From contig CALXPQ010000001.1 of the NCBI GenBank assembly GCA_944390485.1, positions 558,001-622,000 of the forward strand: 64,000 bases of DNA. Reading direction: 5' to 3'. This DNA comes from Veillonellales bacterium (GTDB lineage Bacteria; Bacillota; Negativicutes; Veillonellales; Dialisteraceae). The notes under the pieces were generated by a model, which was not told where the DNA came from, did not search any database, and saw only the letters and a list, made by a program, of their open reading frames with translations. A program made the position numbers and the translations under genes. Below, piece after piece: positions 34,480 through 42,193 of the stretch (position 1 is the stretch's first letter; every line of letters starts with the position of its first letter).

Positions 34480-34507
34480 TTGCCTCTCATACATCGTATG
34501 CTATAAT
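34480..34507 (+). promoter_or_regulatory. Promoter of the exported protein/aminopeptidase pair
   Basis: -35 TTGCCT (34480-34485), 16-base spacer, -10 TATAAT (34502-34507), about 60 bases before ATG 34569, in an AT-rich stretch. Confidence 0.65.
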
Positions 34508-34568
34508 ATTAATACCGTATAAACACAGGCGAAGTACCTCTGTATTTCCCGGAAAGAGAGTGAAAGTT

Positions 34569-34952
34569 ATGAAGAAAACCATCCTCGCCCTCGGCCTCGC
34601 CGCGGCGGCTCTGTGCTCTACCATGACCGTCTCTGCGGAGCGGCTCTGGCAGTATAACGACGCGCTCACCATCGACGTGGGCGAAGCGGATCTGAAAGTG
34701 GACAAGAACGGCCACCAGATCCTCGAGTTCACCGGCGTGGAAAAGATCGAAGGCGGCACGAACACCATGACCTATGTGTACGACCTGACGGCGCGCACCA
34801 TCCAGATCAAGGAATTCGAGCAGGAGACGCCGAAGATCCACTACACCACGTCCTTCAACCCGGCGCCGATCGATTCGCCGAACCCGGTCATCCGCGAACG
34901 CGCGGCCATGGCGCAGAAGGTCTATGAAATGGTCATGGAGGACAAGAAATAA
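34569..34952 (+). CDS. Small exported protein of unknown function
   Basis: A 127-residue protein with a clear signal peptide ('KKTILALGLAAAALCSTM', cut near VSAE). The mature part has short beta-like strands ('LTIDVGEADLKVDKNGHQI') and a charged C-terminal helix. No family recognised. A GTG three codons earlier is possible, but the signal peptide favours ATG 34569. Only 3 bases separate it from the M18 aminopeptidase, so the two are cotranscribed, although one protein is exported and the other appears cytoplasmic. Confidence 0.78.
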   Translation: MKKTILALGLAAAALCSTMTVSAERLWQYNDALTIDVGEADLKVDKNGHQILEFTGVEKIEGGTNTMTYVYDLTARTIQIKEFEQETPKIHYTTSFNPAPIDSPNPVIRERAAMAQKVYEMVMEDKK

Positions 34953-34955
34953 TCC

Positions 34956-36239
34956 ATGGCGGAAAATGAAACCGTATTCGAGGAGATCTCCCGGGATCTC
35001 CTCCATTTTATAAGCAAGAGCCCGTCGCCCTTCCACGCAGCGCGGGGCATCAAGGCGGCCTTCGTGTACGACCGGGCCGTGGAACTCCGGGAAGAGGACG
35101 ACTGGGAGATCGAGCCGGGCCATAAATACGTGGTCACGCGGAACGGGTCGGCGGTGATCGCCTTCACCGTCCCCGAGGGCGAGGCGCGGGATTTCCGCAT
35201 CATCGCCGCGCACAGCGACTCCCCCACGTTCCGCATCAAGGAAAATCCCGAGCTCTCCGACGGGCCGTACGTGCGGCTCAATGTGGAGCAGTACGGCGGC
35301 ATGATCATGAGCACGTGGATGGACCGGCCCCTCACCATCGCGGGCCGGGTCATCGTGAAGGAGAACGGCCATCTCGCGCCGAAGCTCATCGCCGCGGGGC
35401 GGCCCCTCCTGGTCATCCCGTCGCTGGCCATCCATTTCAACCGCGCGGTCAACCAGGGCTACGCGTGGAACGTGCAGAAGGACCTGCTCCCGCTCTGGGG
35501 GCTGAAAGACGGCCCGGTCTCCTTCCTGGACGTGGTCGCGGCGGAAGCGAAATGCAGAAAGGAAGACATCTACGGGCACGACCTGTCCCTCGTCTCTCTC
35601 GTGCCGGGCACGGTGTGGGGCGCGGACAGCGCTTTCGTCTCCTCCCCGCGGCTGGACGACCTGCAGTGCGCCTTCGCGGCGTTCCGCGGGTATACCATGG
35701 GCAAAAAGGAGAAGCACATCTCCGTCTTCGCCCTCTTCGACAATGAAGAGGTGGGCAGCGGTACCCGGCAGGGCGCGGGCTCGACCTTCCTCGCGGACAC
35801 GCTGGTGCGCCTCGCGGCGGCGCTCGGCATCTCTCAGCCGCGCCTCCTCGCCATGCTGTCCCGAAGCTTCATGATCTCTGCGGACAACGCGCACGCGGTG
35901 CATCCGAACTACCCGTCTGAGTCGGACCCGGTGAACCGCCCGGTGCTGAACGGCGGCATCGTCATCAAGTTCAACGCGCAGCAGAAGTACTGCACGGACG
36001 GCTGGAGCGCGGCCTTCTTCCGTCAGCTCTGCGAAGAAGCGGGCGTGCCGGTGCAGGTCTTCACGAACCGGTCGGACCGCCTCGGCGGCTCCACGCTGGG
36101 CAATATCTCCATCACGAAGGTAGCGGTGCCCACGGTGGACATCGGCCTGCCCCAGCTCGCCATGCACTCGTCCTACGAGACGGCGGGCGTGAAGGACACG
36201 GCGTATCTCGTGACGGCGGCGGCGAAATTCTTCGAATGA
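34956..36239 (+). CDS. M18-family aminopeptidase
   Basis: Dinuclear zinc aminopeptidase of the ApeB/aspartyl aminopeptidase family. Zinc ligands are recognisable as His in 'IIAAHSDSPTFRIK', Asp in 'SSPRLDDLQCAF', Glu pair in 'ALFDNEEVGSGTRQGAGS', Asp in 'ISADNAHAVHPNY' and His in 'PQLAMHSSYETAG'. Length 427 aa is normal. No signal peptide, so it is cytoplasmic. Confidence 0.94.
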   Translation: MAENETVFEEISRDLLHFISKSPSPFHAARGIKAAFVYDRAVELREEDDWEIEPGHKYVVTRNGSAVIAFTVPEGEARDFRIIAAHSDSPTFRIKENPELSDGPYVRLNVEQYGGMIMSTWMDRPLTIAGRVIVKENGHLAPKLIAAGRPLLVIPSLAIHFNRAVNQGYAWNVQKDLLPLWGLKDGPVSFLDVVAAEAKCRKEDIYGHDLSLVSLVPGTVWGADSAFVSSPRLDDLQCAFAAFRGYTMGKKEKHISVFALFDNEEVGSGTRQGAGSTFLADTLVRLAAALGISQPRLLAMLSRSFMISADNAHAVHPNYPSESDPVNRPVLNGGIVIKFNAQQKYCTDGWSAAFFRQLCEEAGVPVQVFTNRSDRLGGSTLGNISITKVAVPTVDIGLPQLAMHSSYETAGVKDTAYLVTAAAKFFE

Positions 36240-36249
36240 ATCGGCACAC

Positions 36250-36281
36250 AAAAAAAGCAGGACATGCGTCCTGCTTTTTTT
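36250..36281. terminator. Bidirectional terminator between aminopeptidase and glnK
   Basis: GCAGGAC and GTCCTGC pair around ATGC, flanked by A-run and T-run of seven each, so it serves both convergent genes. Confidence 0.92.
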
Positions 36282-36289
36282 CGTGCCCG

Positions 36290-36658
36290 TCAGGGCTGGT
36301 TGTCGATGATGGCGTCGCCGCCCGTCTCGCCGGTGCGGATCTTCACGGCGGTGACGAGCTCGGAGACGAAGATCTTCCCGTCGCCCACGTGGCCGGAGTT
36401 GCACACTTCGCGGATGGTGTCGATGAGTTTCTGGAGCGGCGTCTCGTAGATGACGATCTCCACTTTCACTTTCGGCATAAGATTAATGGGGATGACCTGG
36501 CCGCGGTAGATCTCCTTCTGCCCGCGGGTGAGTCCGCAGCCGTACACGTCGGACACGGTGATGCCCGTGACGCCGATGGTGTAGAGCTTGTCTTTCAGCT
36601 CGTCCAGCTTTTCCGGCCGGATGATGGCTTCGACTTTATAGATTTTCCGTGTTTCCAT
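36290..36658 (-). CDS. glnK: PII nitrogen regulatory protein (GlnK type)
   Basis: Trimeric signal protein that plugs AmtB according to 2-oxoglutarate and energy state. The core is intact: 'YKVEAIIRPEKLDELKDKL', 'GVTGITVSDVYGCG', 'KVKVEIVIYETPLQKLID' and the ATP-loop 'GHVGDGKIFV'. In the T-loop, where enteric PII has YRGAEY, the sequence is 'YRGQVIPINLMPK'; the Tyr that is uridylylated (Y51) is absent. ATG 36658 gives 122 aa; a longer frame upstream overlaps amtB and is not family-like. It follows amtB by 10 bases, as expected for glnK. Confidence 0.93.
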   Translation of the reverse strand: METRKIYKVEAIIRPEKLDELKDKLYTIGVTGITVSDVYGCGLTRGQKEIYRGQVIPINLMPKVKVEIVIYETPLQKLIDTIREVCNSGHVGDGKIFVSELVTAVKIRTGETGGDAIIDNQP

Positions 36659-36668
36659 GACAGCCTCC

Positions 36669-37973
36669 TTAGAGCTTATTATACGACCGTTCGCCGTGTT
36701 CGATGAAATCGAGGCCCTGCGCTTCTTCGGACGCCGTCGCACGGACGCGGGTGAAGAGGCCCACTACTTTGATGAGGATCGCGGTGATGACGACCGCCAT
36801 GACGATGCCCACGAGGATGCCCGTGATCTGCGGAATCATCTGCGCGGGGTTCCCGGCGAGGAGGCCGTCCGCGCCGGCTTCATTGACCGCTTTGGTGCAG
36901 AAGACGCCCGTCATGAGCGCGCCCCACACGCCGCCTACGCCGTGGCAGCCGAAGGCGTCCAGCGCGTCGTCATATTTGAATTTCGCCTTGACCACGGCGA
37001 TGAAGAAGTAGCAGATGCACGGCGTGGTGAGGCCGATGAAGAAGGCCGCCGCGCTGTCCACGAAGCCCGCGCCGGGGGTGATGCCCACGAGGCCCGCCAC
37101 GAGGCCGGTCATGAGGCCCACGGTGGTGACTTTCTGATGGATGACTTTATCCAGGATCGCCCAGACGAGGCCGGCGGTGCAGGACGCGATGCCCGTATTC
37201 GCCAGCGCCTGCGCCATGACGGCGGAGGAGGTCAGGCCCGCGCCGGAGTTGAAGCCGAACCAGCCGAGCCAGAGGAAGCTCGCGCCGAGGCAGACGTAAG
37301 GGATATTGTGCGGACGGATGACGCCCGTGCCGAAATCTTTCCGCTTCCCGATGAGGATGGCCGCGGTGAGAGCGGAGAAGCCGGAAGTCACGTGGATGAC
37401 CGTGCCGCCTGCGAAGTCGAGCGCGCCCATGTCGCGGATGAAGCCGCCCACGCCCCACACCATGTGGCACATGGGGTCATAGACGAAGGTGCCCCACAGC
37501 AGGATGAAGAGGCAGTACGCGGGGAAGCGGGTGCGCTCCACGATGCCGCCGGAGACGATGGCCGGCGTCAGGATGGCGAAGGCCATCTGGAACATGCAGA
37601 ACAGGATGTGCGGGATGGTGGCGGAGTAATCCGGGTTCGCGTCCATGCCGACCCCGGAGAGGAACGCCCAGTCCAGATTGCCGATGACGCCGCCCACGTC
37701 CGGCCCGAAGGAGAGGGAGTAGCCGAAGAGGAACCACTGCACGGTGAAGATGGCCAGGCAGATGAAGGACATCATCATCGTATTGAGCGTATTCTTGCGG
37801 CGCACGAGGCCGCCATAGAAAAAGCCGAGCGCCGGCGTCATGATGAGCACCAGGAGGGTCGCCACCGCCACATAGGCCATATCGCCCGCATTGAGCTCGG
37901 AGGCCGGCTCGGCGGCAAAGGCAGCTATCGGCATGAGCGCCGCCGGACAGGCAAAGAGTACAGATCGTTTCAT
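36669..37973 (-). CDS. amtB: Ammonium transporter
   Basis: Trimeric ammonium channel of the inner membrane. A cleavable signal peptide (to about residue 21, FAAEPA) precedes 11 helices, as in other AmtB. Family motifs: 'GFFYGGLVRRKNTLN', 'LWGTFVYDPMCHMVWG', 'DFAGGTVIHVTSGFSAL' with one pore His, and 'DAFGCHGVGGVWGALMTG' with the other. Length 434 aa. The 350-base upstream region carries a structured leader. Confidence 0.95.
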   Translation of the reverse strand: MKRSVLFACPAALMPIAAFAAEPASELNAGDMAYVAVATLLVLIMTPALGFFYGGLVRRKNTLNTMMMSFICLAIFTVQWFLFGYSLSFGPDVGGVIGNLDWAFLSGVGMDANPDYSATIPHILFCMFQMAFAILTPAIVSGGIVERTRFPAYCLFILLWGTFVYDPMCHMVWGVGGFIRDMGALDFAGGTVIHVTSGFSALTAAILIGKRKDFGTGVIRPHNIPYVCLGASFLWLGWFGFNSGAGLTSSAVMAQALANTGIASCTAGLVWAILDKVIHQKVTTVGLMTGLVAGLVGITPGAGFVDSAAAFFIGLTTPCICYFFIAVVKAKFKYDDALDAFGCHGVGGVWGALMTGVFCTKAVNEAGADGLLAGNPAQMIPQITGILVGIVMAVVITAILIKVVGLFTRVRATASEEAQGLDFIEHGERSYNKL

Positions 37974-38084
37974 TTTCTTCTTCCTTTCTTTTCACATAAC
38001 CCGGATGTCGTCATGCCGACCAGCGCTGTCGCTCGAAATTCCATTTCATCGCTTGTCATTCCCCTTTCCGTCCACGGACCGTCC

Positions 38085-38180
38085 GGAAATGCGGAAGAGC
38101 CGCTTCGGGCATCCCCCAAAGCGGCTCCATTGCGCGTGCGCATTTCCAAAAACGAAAAAGCCTGCTCGTCTGAGCAGGCT
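38085..38180 (-). promoter_or_regulatory. Structured leader/terminator ahead of amtB
   Basis: Two elements on the minus strand. First, AGCCTGCTC and GAGCAGGCT pair around AGAC (38159-38180), followed by TTTTTCGTTTTT, a canonical intrinsic terminator. Second, an outer stem GGAAATGCG/CGCATTTCC (38139-38147 with 38085-38093) encloses GAGCCGCTT/AAGCGGCTC (38119-38127 with 38097-38105). The first hairpin may simply end the upstream six-gene unit, or both may form an attenuator reading from the promoter at 38214-38242. Confidence 0.65.
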
Positions 38181-38213
38181 CCGTTGTCTCGTATGAACTT
38201 AATGTATGACAGT

Positions 38214-38242
38214 AGTATACACATCATGGGCCGCTTCCGCAA
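38214..38242 (-). promoter_or_regulatory. Probable amtB promoter
   Basis: -35 TTGCGG (38237-38242), 17-base spacer, -10 TATACT (38214-38219) on the minus strand, starting a transcript of about 230 bases before amtB. The short frame in this region (37970-38242) has no protein-like character. Confidence 0.55.
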
Positions 38243-38324
38243 GCCTTTTCTCTGTGCTTTCTGCGCAAAAATGATTGCCTTTTCCTCATAGGCCTGTCAT
38301 CCATGCCGCGCCGTCATGGCCGCC

Positions 38325-39023
38325 TCACCGCAGCACCCCGGCGAGCACGGCCTTCGCGTTCGCTCCGGTCTCTTCGGAAACGGTCTCCGCGAGCACGTCC
38401 GTGAGGGCCCGGAGCTCATCGGCGGTGACGCCCGTCCGCAGGGCCACGCCCATGTGCGAACGGAGCTGGGCGTTCACATTGCCGATGCCGGCGAGCATGG
38501 ACACCGTGGCGATCTCCCGCTCCCGCCAGGTGAGCACGTCCCGCTCGAAGATGTCGCAGAAGAGATGCTCCTGCAGGAAGCGGTTCGCTTCGGGGGCGAA
38601 GTCGTACACTCCGCCCGAGACGGGCCGCCCCACCAGCGCGGTCTGGGTCGCCTCGCCGCTGGCCTGCCGGTCCCGCGCGGGATCGACCGGCGAAGCATCC
38701 CGGCCCATCGGGTCTTCCACGCCTGCGGCCCGCCGCTCCGCCGTCACCGCCATGAGCGACTGGAGCCCGTTCAGGCTGCGGGGAAATCCGGCGTACGCGT
38801 AGAGCTGGAGCATGAGCTCTTTCTCTTCATTGACCGTGAGGCCCCGGTCGAGGCCGTCCGCCATGGCCGCGCGGAGCCGCGGGAGATCGCCCTGCGCGCC
38901 CAGCGCGGAAATCGTGACGATGGACGCCTCCCGGGGCGGCAGCGCCGGCGCGGCTTCCGCTTCCGCGCCGCCCAGGAGCGCCGCGAAGAGCAGCGCGAAG
39001 AATAGCAGGATGTTCTGTTTCAT
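38325..39023 (-). CDS. Exported carboxymuconolactone decarboxylase-family protein
   Basis: A signal peptide ('KQNILLFFALLFAALLGGA') is followed by two AhpD/PcaC-like helical repeats; the second contains 'LTWREREIATVSMLAGIGNV' and 'LRSHMGVALRTGVTADELR', typical of PcaC-type (COG0599) proteins, which lack the CxxC of AhpD. ATG 39023 follows AAAGGAG (232 aa). It is the last gene of the MerR-controlled unit. Export of such a protein is unusual for the family but recurs beside cupin/flavodoxin genes. Function unknown; a redox or aromatic/lactone role is a guess. Confidence 0.84.
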   Translation of the reverse strand: MKQNILLFFALLFAALLGGAEAEAAPALPPREASIVTISALGAQGDLPRLRAAMADGLDRGLTVNEEKELMLQLYAYAGFPRSLNGLQSLMAVTAERRAAGVEDPMGRDASPVDPARDRQASGEATQTALVGRPVSGGVYDFAPEANRFLQEHLFCDIFERDVLTWREREIATVSMLAGIGNVNAQLRSHMGVALRTGVTADELRALTDVLAETVSEETGANAKAVLAGVLR

Positions 39024-39068
39024 GGGGATACTCCTTTCTTTCACAACGGTTCCGCGGTTCTCCGCGGA

Positions 39069-39929
39069 TCAGGGCCGCAGATGGCGCGCTTCCACCATCT
39101 GGTAGAACCATTCCACCATCTGCGGATCGTAATGAGAGAAGAAGAGGCTGTCTTTCTCGTCGAGCGCGCGGAGAGCCTCCATCTCTTCTTCGGACAGGGT
39201 GAAGTCCAGCACGTCCAGATTCTCTTCCATGCGGCTCCGGCGGACCGACTTGGGGATGACCACCACATCGCTCTGCAGGAGGAACCGCAGCGCCGCCTGC
39301 GCGGCGGTCTTCCCGTGCGCCGCCCCGATGCGGACGAGCACGGGATTCGTGAAGAGATCGTGGCGCCCTTCCGCAAAAGGCGCCCACGCTTCGTGCACAA
39401 TGCCGTAGCGCTCCATGATGCGGTGGAGCTCCTTCTGCTGGTGGAACACGTGGGTCTCCACCTCGTTCACCGCGGGCCGGATGTCCGCATTGTGGCAGAG
39501 GTCGATGAGCCGGTCCGCGAAGAAATTCGACACGCCGATGGCGCGGAGCTTCCCTGCGCGGAGCGCTTCTTCCATGGCGCGCCACGTGCCGTAGTAGTCC
39601 CCGAAGGGCTGGTGGATGAGCATAAGGTCCACATAATCGGTGCGGAGGCGGCGCAGGGAATCGTCGATGGACCGCTTCGCCCGCTCGTAGCCGCTGTTCG
39701 CGATCCAGATCTTCGTGGTGAGGAAAAGTTCCTGCCGGGCGATGCCGGACTGCGCGACCGCCTCCCCCACCTCGTATTCATTGTCATAGGACTGCGCCGT
39801 ATCGATGAGGCGGTAGCCCGCGTCGAGCGCGTCTTTCACGCAGCGCACGCAGTCCGCCGGCGGGATCTGATAGACCCCGTAGCCGATCTTCGGCATAGCC
39901 ACTCCGTTATTCAGCAGCACCGTTTCCAT
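39069..39929 (-). CDS. Aldo/keto reductase (AKR5/2,5-diketogluconate reductase-like)
   Basis: Cytoplasmic NADPH-dependent reductase. The active-site Asp and Tyr are in 'GYRLIDTAQSYDNEYEVG', Lys in 'LFLTTKIWIANSG' and His in 'LMLIHQPFGDYYG'. The cofactor loop is 'VVVIPKSVRRSRMEENLDV'. Length 286 aa is standard. Unlike most of its operon neighbours it has no signal peptide. Confidence 0.91.
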   Translation of the reverse strand: METVLLNNGVAMPKIGYGVYQIPPADCVRCVKDALDAGYRLIDTAQSYDNEYEVGEAVAQSGIARQELFLTTKIWIANSGYERAKRSIDDSLRRLRTDYVDLMLIHQPFGDYYGTWRAMEEALRAGKLRAIGVSNFFADRLIDLCHNADIRPAVNEVETHVFHQQKELHRIMERYGIVHEAWAPFAEGRHDLFTNPVLVRIGAAHGKTAAQAALRFLLQSDVVVIPKSVRRSRMEENLDVLDFTLSEEEMEALRALDEKDSLFFSHYDPQMVEWFYQMVEARHLRP

Positions 39930-39932
39930 GGT

Positions 39933-41003
39933 TCATTCCTTCTTTCCGTCCAGGTGATGGGTTTCCATCCATCGCTCCATGAGGTCCGCCACCTCCCGGT
40001 TATTGAGGTCGGACATGAGAAAATGCGTATTGCCGTGCAGGCCCGCGTCCGGCAGAGAGAGCACCGTCACATCCCCGCCGTACCGGTTGACCGTCTCGGC
40101 CCACCGGCGCGCCAGACGGAGGCGCACCCGCCAGTTGTCGAGGCCCCATACCTCGGTCCGCTCTTCCGGGATATTGTCCCCGAAGAGGACGAGGATGGGG
40201 ATCTCCGTGAGGCGGAGGAAATCCGCCATGGGCACGGCCTGCCCCGCCGCGGGGAAGGGGCTGGACGTCTCCTCCGCCGGCGGCACCTCCCCTTCCGGGA
40301 AGAGAAAGGTCCCCGGCTCGAGAGCGATGACGCCTTTCACATCGCAGCTCAGGATGGCCGTGTACCACCCCGGACCGCCGCCCTGCGAATGGGTCACGAG
40401 CACGCCCGGGCCGGACCTCTCGAAGACGGCCGCCATGGCCCGGCTGATGACGCCGTCGTCATACGCGCCGGTATTAGGCGTCATCTGGCGGAAGAACTGG
40501 TCCCGCCACGCTTCGTCGTCAGGCACGGCCGCGCCGGGCAGTGTCTCCGGCCATACGCCGATGCGGAAATTGTTGTACCAGAGCTGGTCGTCCGGCACCG
40601 CGGCGATCGTTTCCGGCACCGTGGACCGCCCGGCCCGTCCCCGCCGGGGCTGATCGGCCACGTACGTGGCGTAGCCCTTCTCGAGGAAAAGATTCTGGAA
40701 GCCGTCCCGCCCGTCGGGCGTGGTCTCCCAGGTCTTGCCGGACTGGCCGGCCCCGTGAAGGAAGACCAGCGCCATGCTCCGGGCATGGGCCGGCCGCTGC
40801 CAGAAGACGTAGGCGTGGTCGCCGTGGAGCGTCTCGCCGGAGAAATCGCGCGGCTCTTCATTGCCCCGGTAGACGCCTTCTGCGGTGCGCACGGCGCCGC
40901 CGGCGAAAAAGCTCCCCTGATCTTCCAGCAGGACGGGCTGCATTGCCCCCGCCGGCGCGGCGAGGAGAAGCGCCGCCGCGAGCGCCGTCTCGATATATTT
41001 CAT
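39933..41003 (-). CDS. Exported alpha/beta hydrolase
   Basis: A signal peptide ('ALAAALLLAAPAGAMQ') precedes an alpha/beta hydrolase: oxyanion region 'ALVFLHGAGQSGKTWE', nucleophile Ser in 'GVLVTHSQGGGPGW' (GxSxG-like HSQGG), acid likely in 'LVLFGDNIPEE', and His in 'DAGLHGNTHFLMSD'. Length 356 aa. The substrate is unknown. It is 15 bases after the flavodoxin gene and 3 bases before the aldo/keto reductase. Confidence 0.86.
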   Translation of the reverse strand: MKYIETALAAALLLAAPAGAMQPVLLEDQGSFFAGGAVRTAEGVYRGNEEPRDFSGETLHGDHAYVFWQRPAHARSMALVFLHGAGQSGKTWETTPDGRDGFQNLFLEKGYATYVADQPRRGRAGRSTVPETIAAVPDDQLWYNNFRIGVWPETLPGAAVPDDEAWRDQFFRQMTPNTGAYDDGVISRAMAAVFERSGPGVLVTHSQGGGPGWYTAILSCDVKGVIALEPGTFLFPEGEVPPAEETSSPFPAAGQAVPMADFLRLTEIPILVLFGDNIPEERTEVWGLDNWRVRLRLARRWAETVNRYGGDVTVLSLPDAGLHGNTHFLMSDLNNREVADLMERWMETHHLDGKKE

Positions 41004-41018
41004 GAGAGTCTCCTTTCG

Positions 41019-41684
41019 TCAGAAACCGAGCCGCCCGAGCCAGCGGAGGACGGACGGCTCCGCCTCCGGCACATCGGTGCGGTACACTTCGTACGCCGGG
41101 CCCCGCACGTCTGCGCCGGGCTCGGCGGCGGCGATACGGTCTGCCGTGCCGGTGAGGCCGCTGCCCCCGTGGGTCACGAAGGGGATGATCGTCTTCCCGG
41201 AGAGGTCGTACGTCTCCAGGAAGGAATACACGGGCATGGGCATGTCATACCACCAGATGGGATATCCGAGAAAGATCGTGTCATAGCCGGAGAGATCTCC
41301 CAGGCTGCGGATGGGCGGGCGGCTGTTCCTGTCCCGCTCGCCCCGCGCTTCCGAGACGAGCGCGTCGTGGGAGGATGGATACGGCGCGTCCCGTTCGATG
41401 CGGAGAAGCGCTCCGCCGGTCCGGTCCCGGATGATCCGGGCGATAGCCTCCGTGCTTCCCTGTACGGCACGGCGGTCAGCGGTCTCCGGCTCGGAGAAAT
41501 ACACCACGGCGATGCGGCGCTCTCCCGCTTCCGCCGGCGGCGCGGCCGGCCCCCGGATGGAGGCAGACGCGTCCGCGTCGATGGAAGCGGAGCGGGCCGC
41601 CGTGTCCTCCTGCGCGGTGCAGGCGGAGACGGCCGCTGCGGCAAAGCATCCGAGCGCCAGGACGGCGAAATGCTTTCGTTTCAT
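41019..41684 (-). CDS. Flavodoxin-like lipoprotein
   Basis: The N-terminus carries a lipobox 'AAVSAC' with Cys22, so the protein is probably membrane-tethered outside the cytoplasm. The rest is a long-chain flavodoxin-like domain: 'IAVVYFSEPETADRRAVQGS' for the FMN phosphate loop (atypical), 'YDTIFLGYPIWWYDMPMPV' and 'IIPFVTHGGSGLTGT', which are diagnostic of the flavodoxin_4 group. A linker of about 35 residues follows the lipobox. An exported flavodoxin is notable because FMN proteins usually stay inside. Length 221 aa. Confidence 0.88.
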   Translation of the reverse strand: MKRKHFAVLALGCFAAAAVSACTAQEDTAARSASIDADASASIRGPAAPPAEAGERRIAVVYFSEPETADRRAVQGSTEAIARIIRDRTGGALLRIERDAPYPSSHDALVSEARGERDRNSRPPIRSLGDLSGYDTIFLGYPIWWYDMPMPVYSFLETYDLSGKTIIPFVTHGGSGLTGTADRIAAAEPGADVRGPAYEVYRTDVPEAEPSVLRWLGRLGF

Positions 41685-41706
41685 GGGAAGGCTCCTTTCT
41701 ATGGAC

Positions 41707-42183
41707 TCAATCTTTCGGATATTCGCTGTCTTCCACCGGTTCGAGCCACACCACGGGGGCGCTCCCGGTCTCGGAAATGGCGATATGCGTCATGGCGGTC
41801 TTCGATCCCGCGCCGTGCCAGTGCTTCACCCCCGGCGGACAGCGCACCACGTCTCCCGGGCGGAGACGCACGGCCGGCCTGCCCCACTCCTGGGTATAGC
41901 CCGCGCCGTCCGTGACGATGAGCACCTGCCCCGCGGGATGGATGTGCCAGTGCGTGCGCGCGCCCGGCTCGAAGGTGACGCGCGCGCCGTAGGCCTGGAA
42001 ATCCCCGGCGGCGGGGAAGAGGCTTTCCATCCGCACGCGGCCGGTGAAATGGTCCGCTCCTGCATAAGCGGAGACAACGTCCGCCCCGGAGACCACCGTC
42101 TGCCCCGCCGGCCAGTCCGCCGCCATGGCGGGCGCTCCCGCGAGGAGTGCGGCGGCCAGCGCGGCCGTGAAGATGCGTTTCAT
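41707..42183 (-). CDS. Exported cupin-domain protein
   Basis: Signal peptide ('FTAALAAALLAGAPAMAADW') followed by one cupin barrel: 'FEPGARTHWHIHPAGQVLIV' gives the first metal motif (HxH...), and 'PPGVKHWHGAGSKTAMTHI' the second. The form matches the YhhW/carboxymuconolactone-associated cupins often adjacent to CMD and flavodoxin genes. ATG 42183 is the start (158 aa) and the longer upstream frame overlaps the hydrolase gene. Function unknown. Confidence 0.87.
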   Translation of the reverse strand: MKRIFTAALAAALLAGAPAMAADWPAGQTVVSGADVVSAYAGADHFTGRVRMESLFPAAGDFQAYGARVTFEPGARTHWHIHPAGQVLIVTDGAGYTQEWGRPAVRLRPGDVVRCPPGVKHWHGAGSKTAMTHIAISETGSAPVVWLEPVEDSEYPKD

Positions 42184-42193
42184 AGCGTCCTCC

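Noticed and set aside
37970..38242. 90-codon minus frame upstream of amtB
   Set aside because: It spans a promoter, terminator and nested stem-loop, has no ribosome site, and overlaps the amtB start; noncoding leader is more likely.
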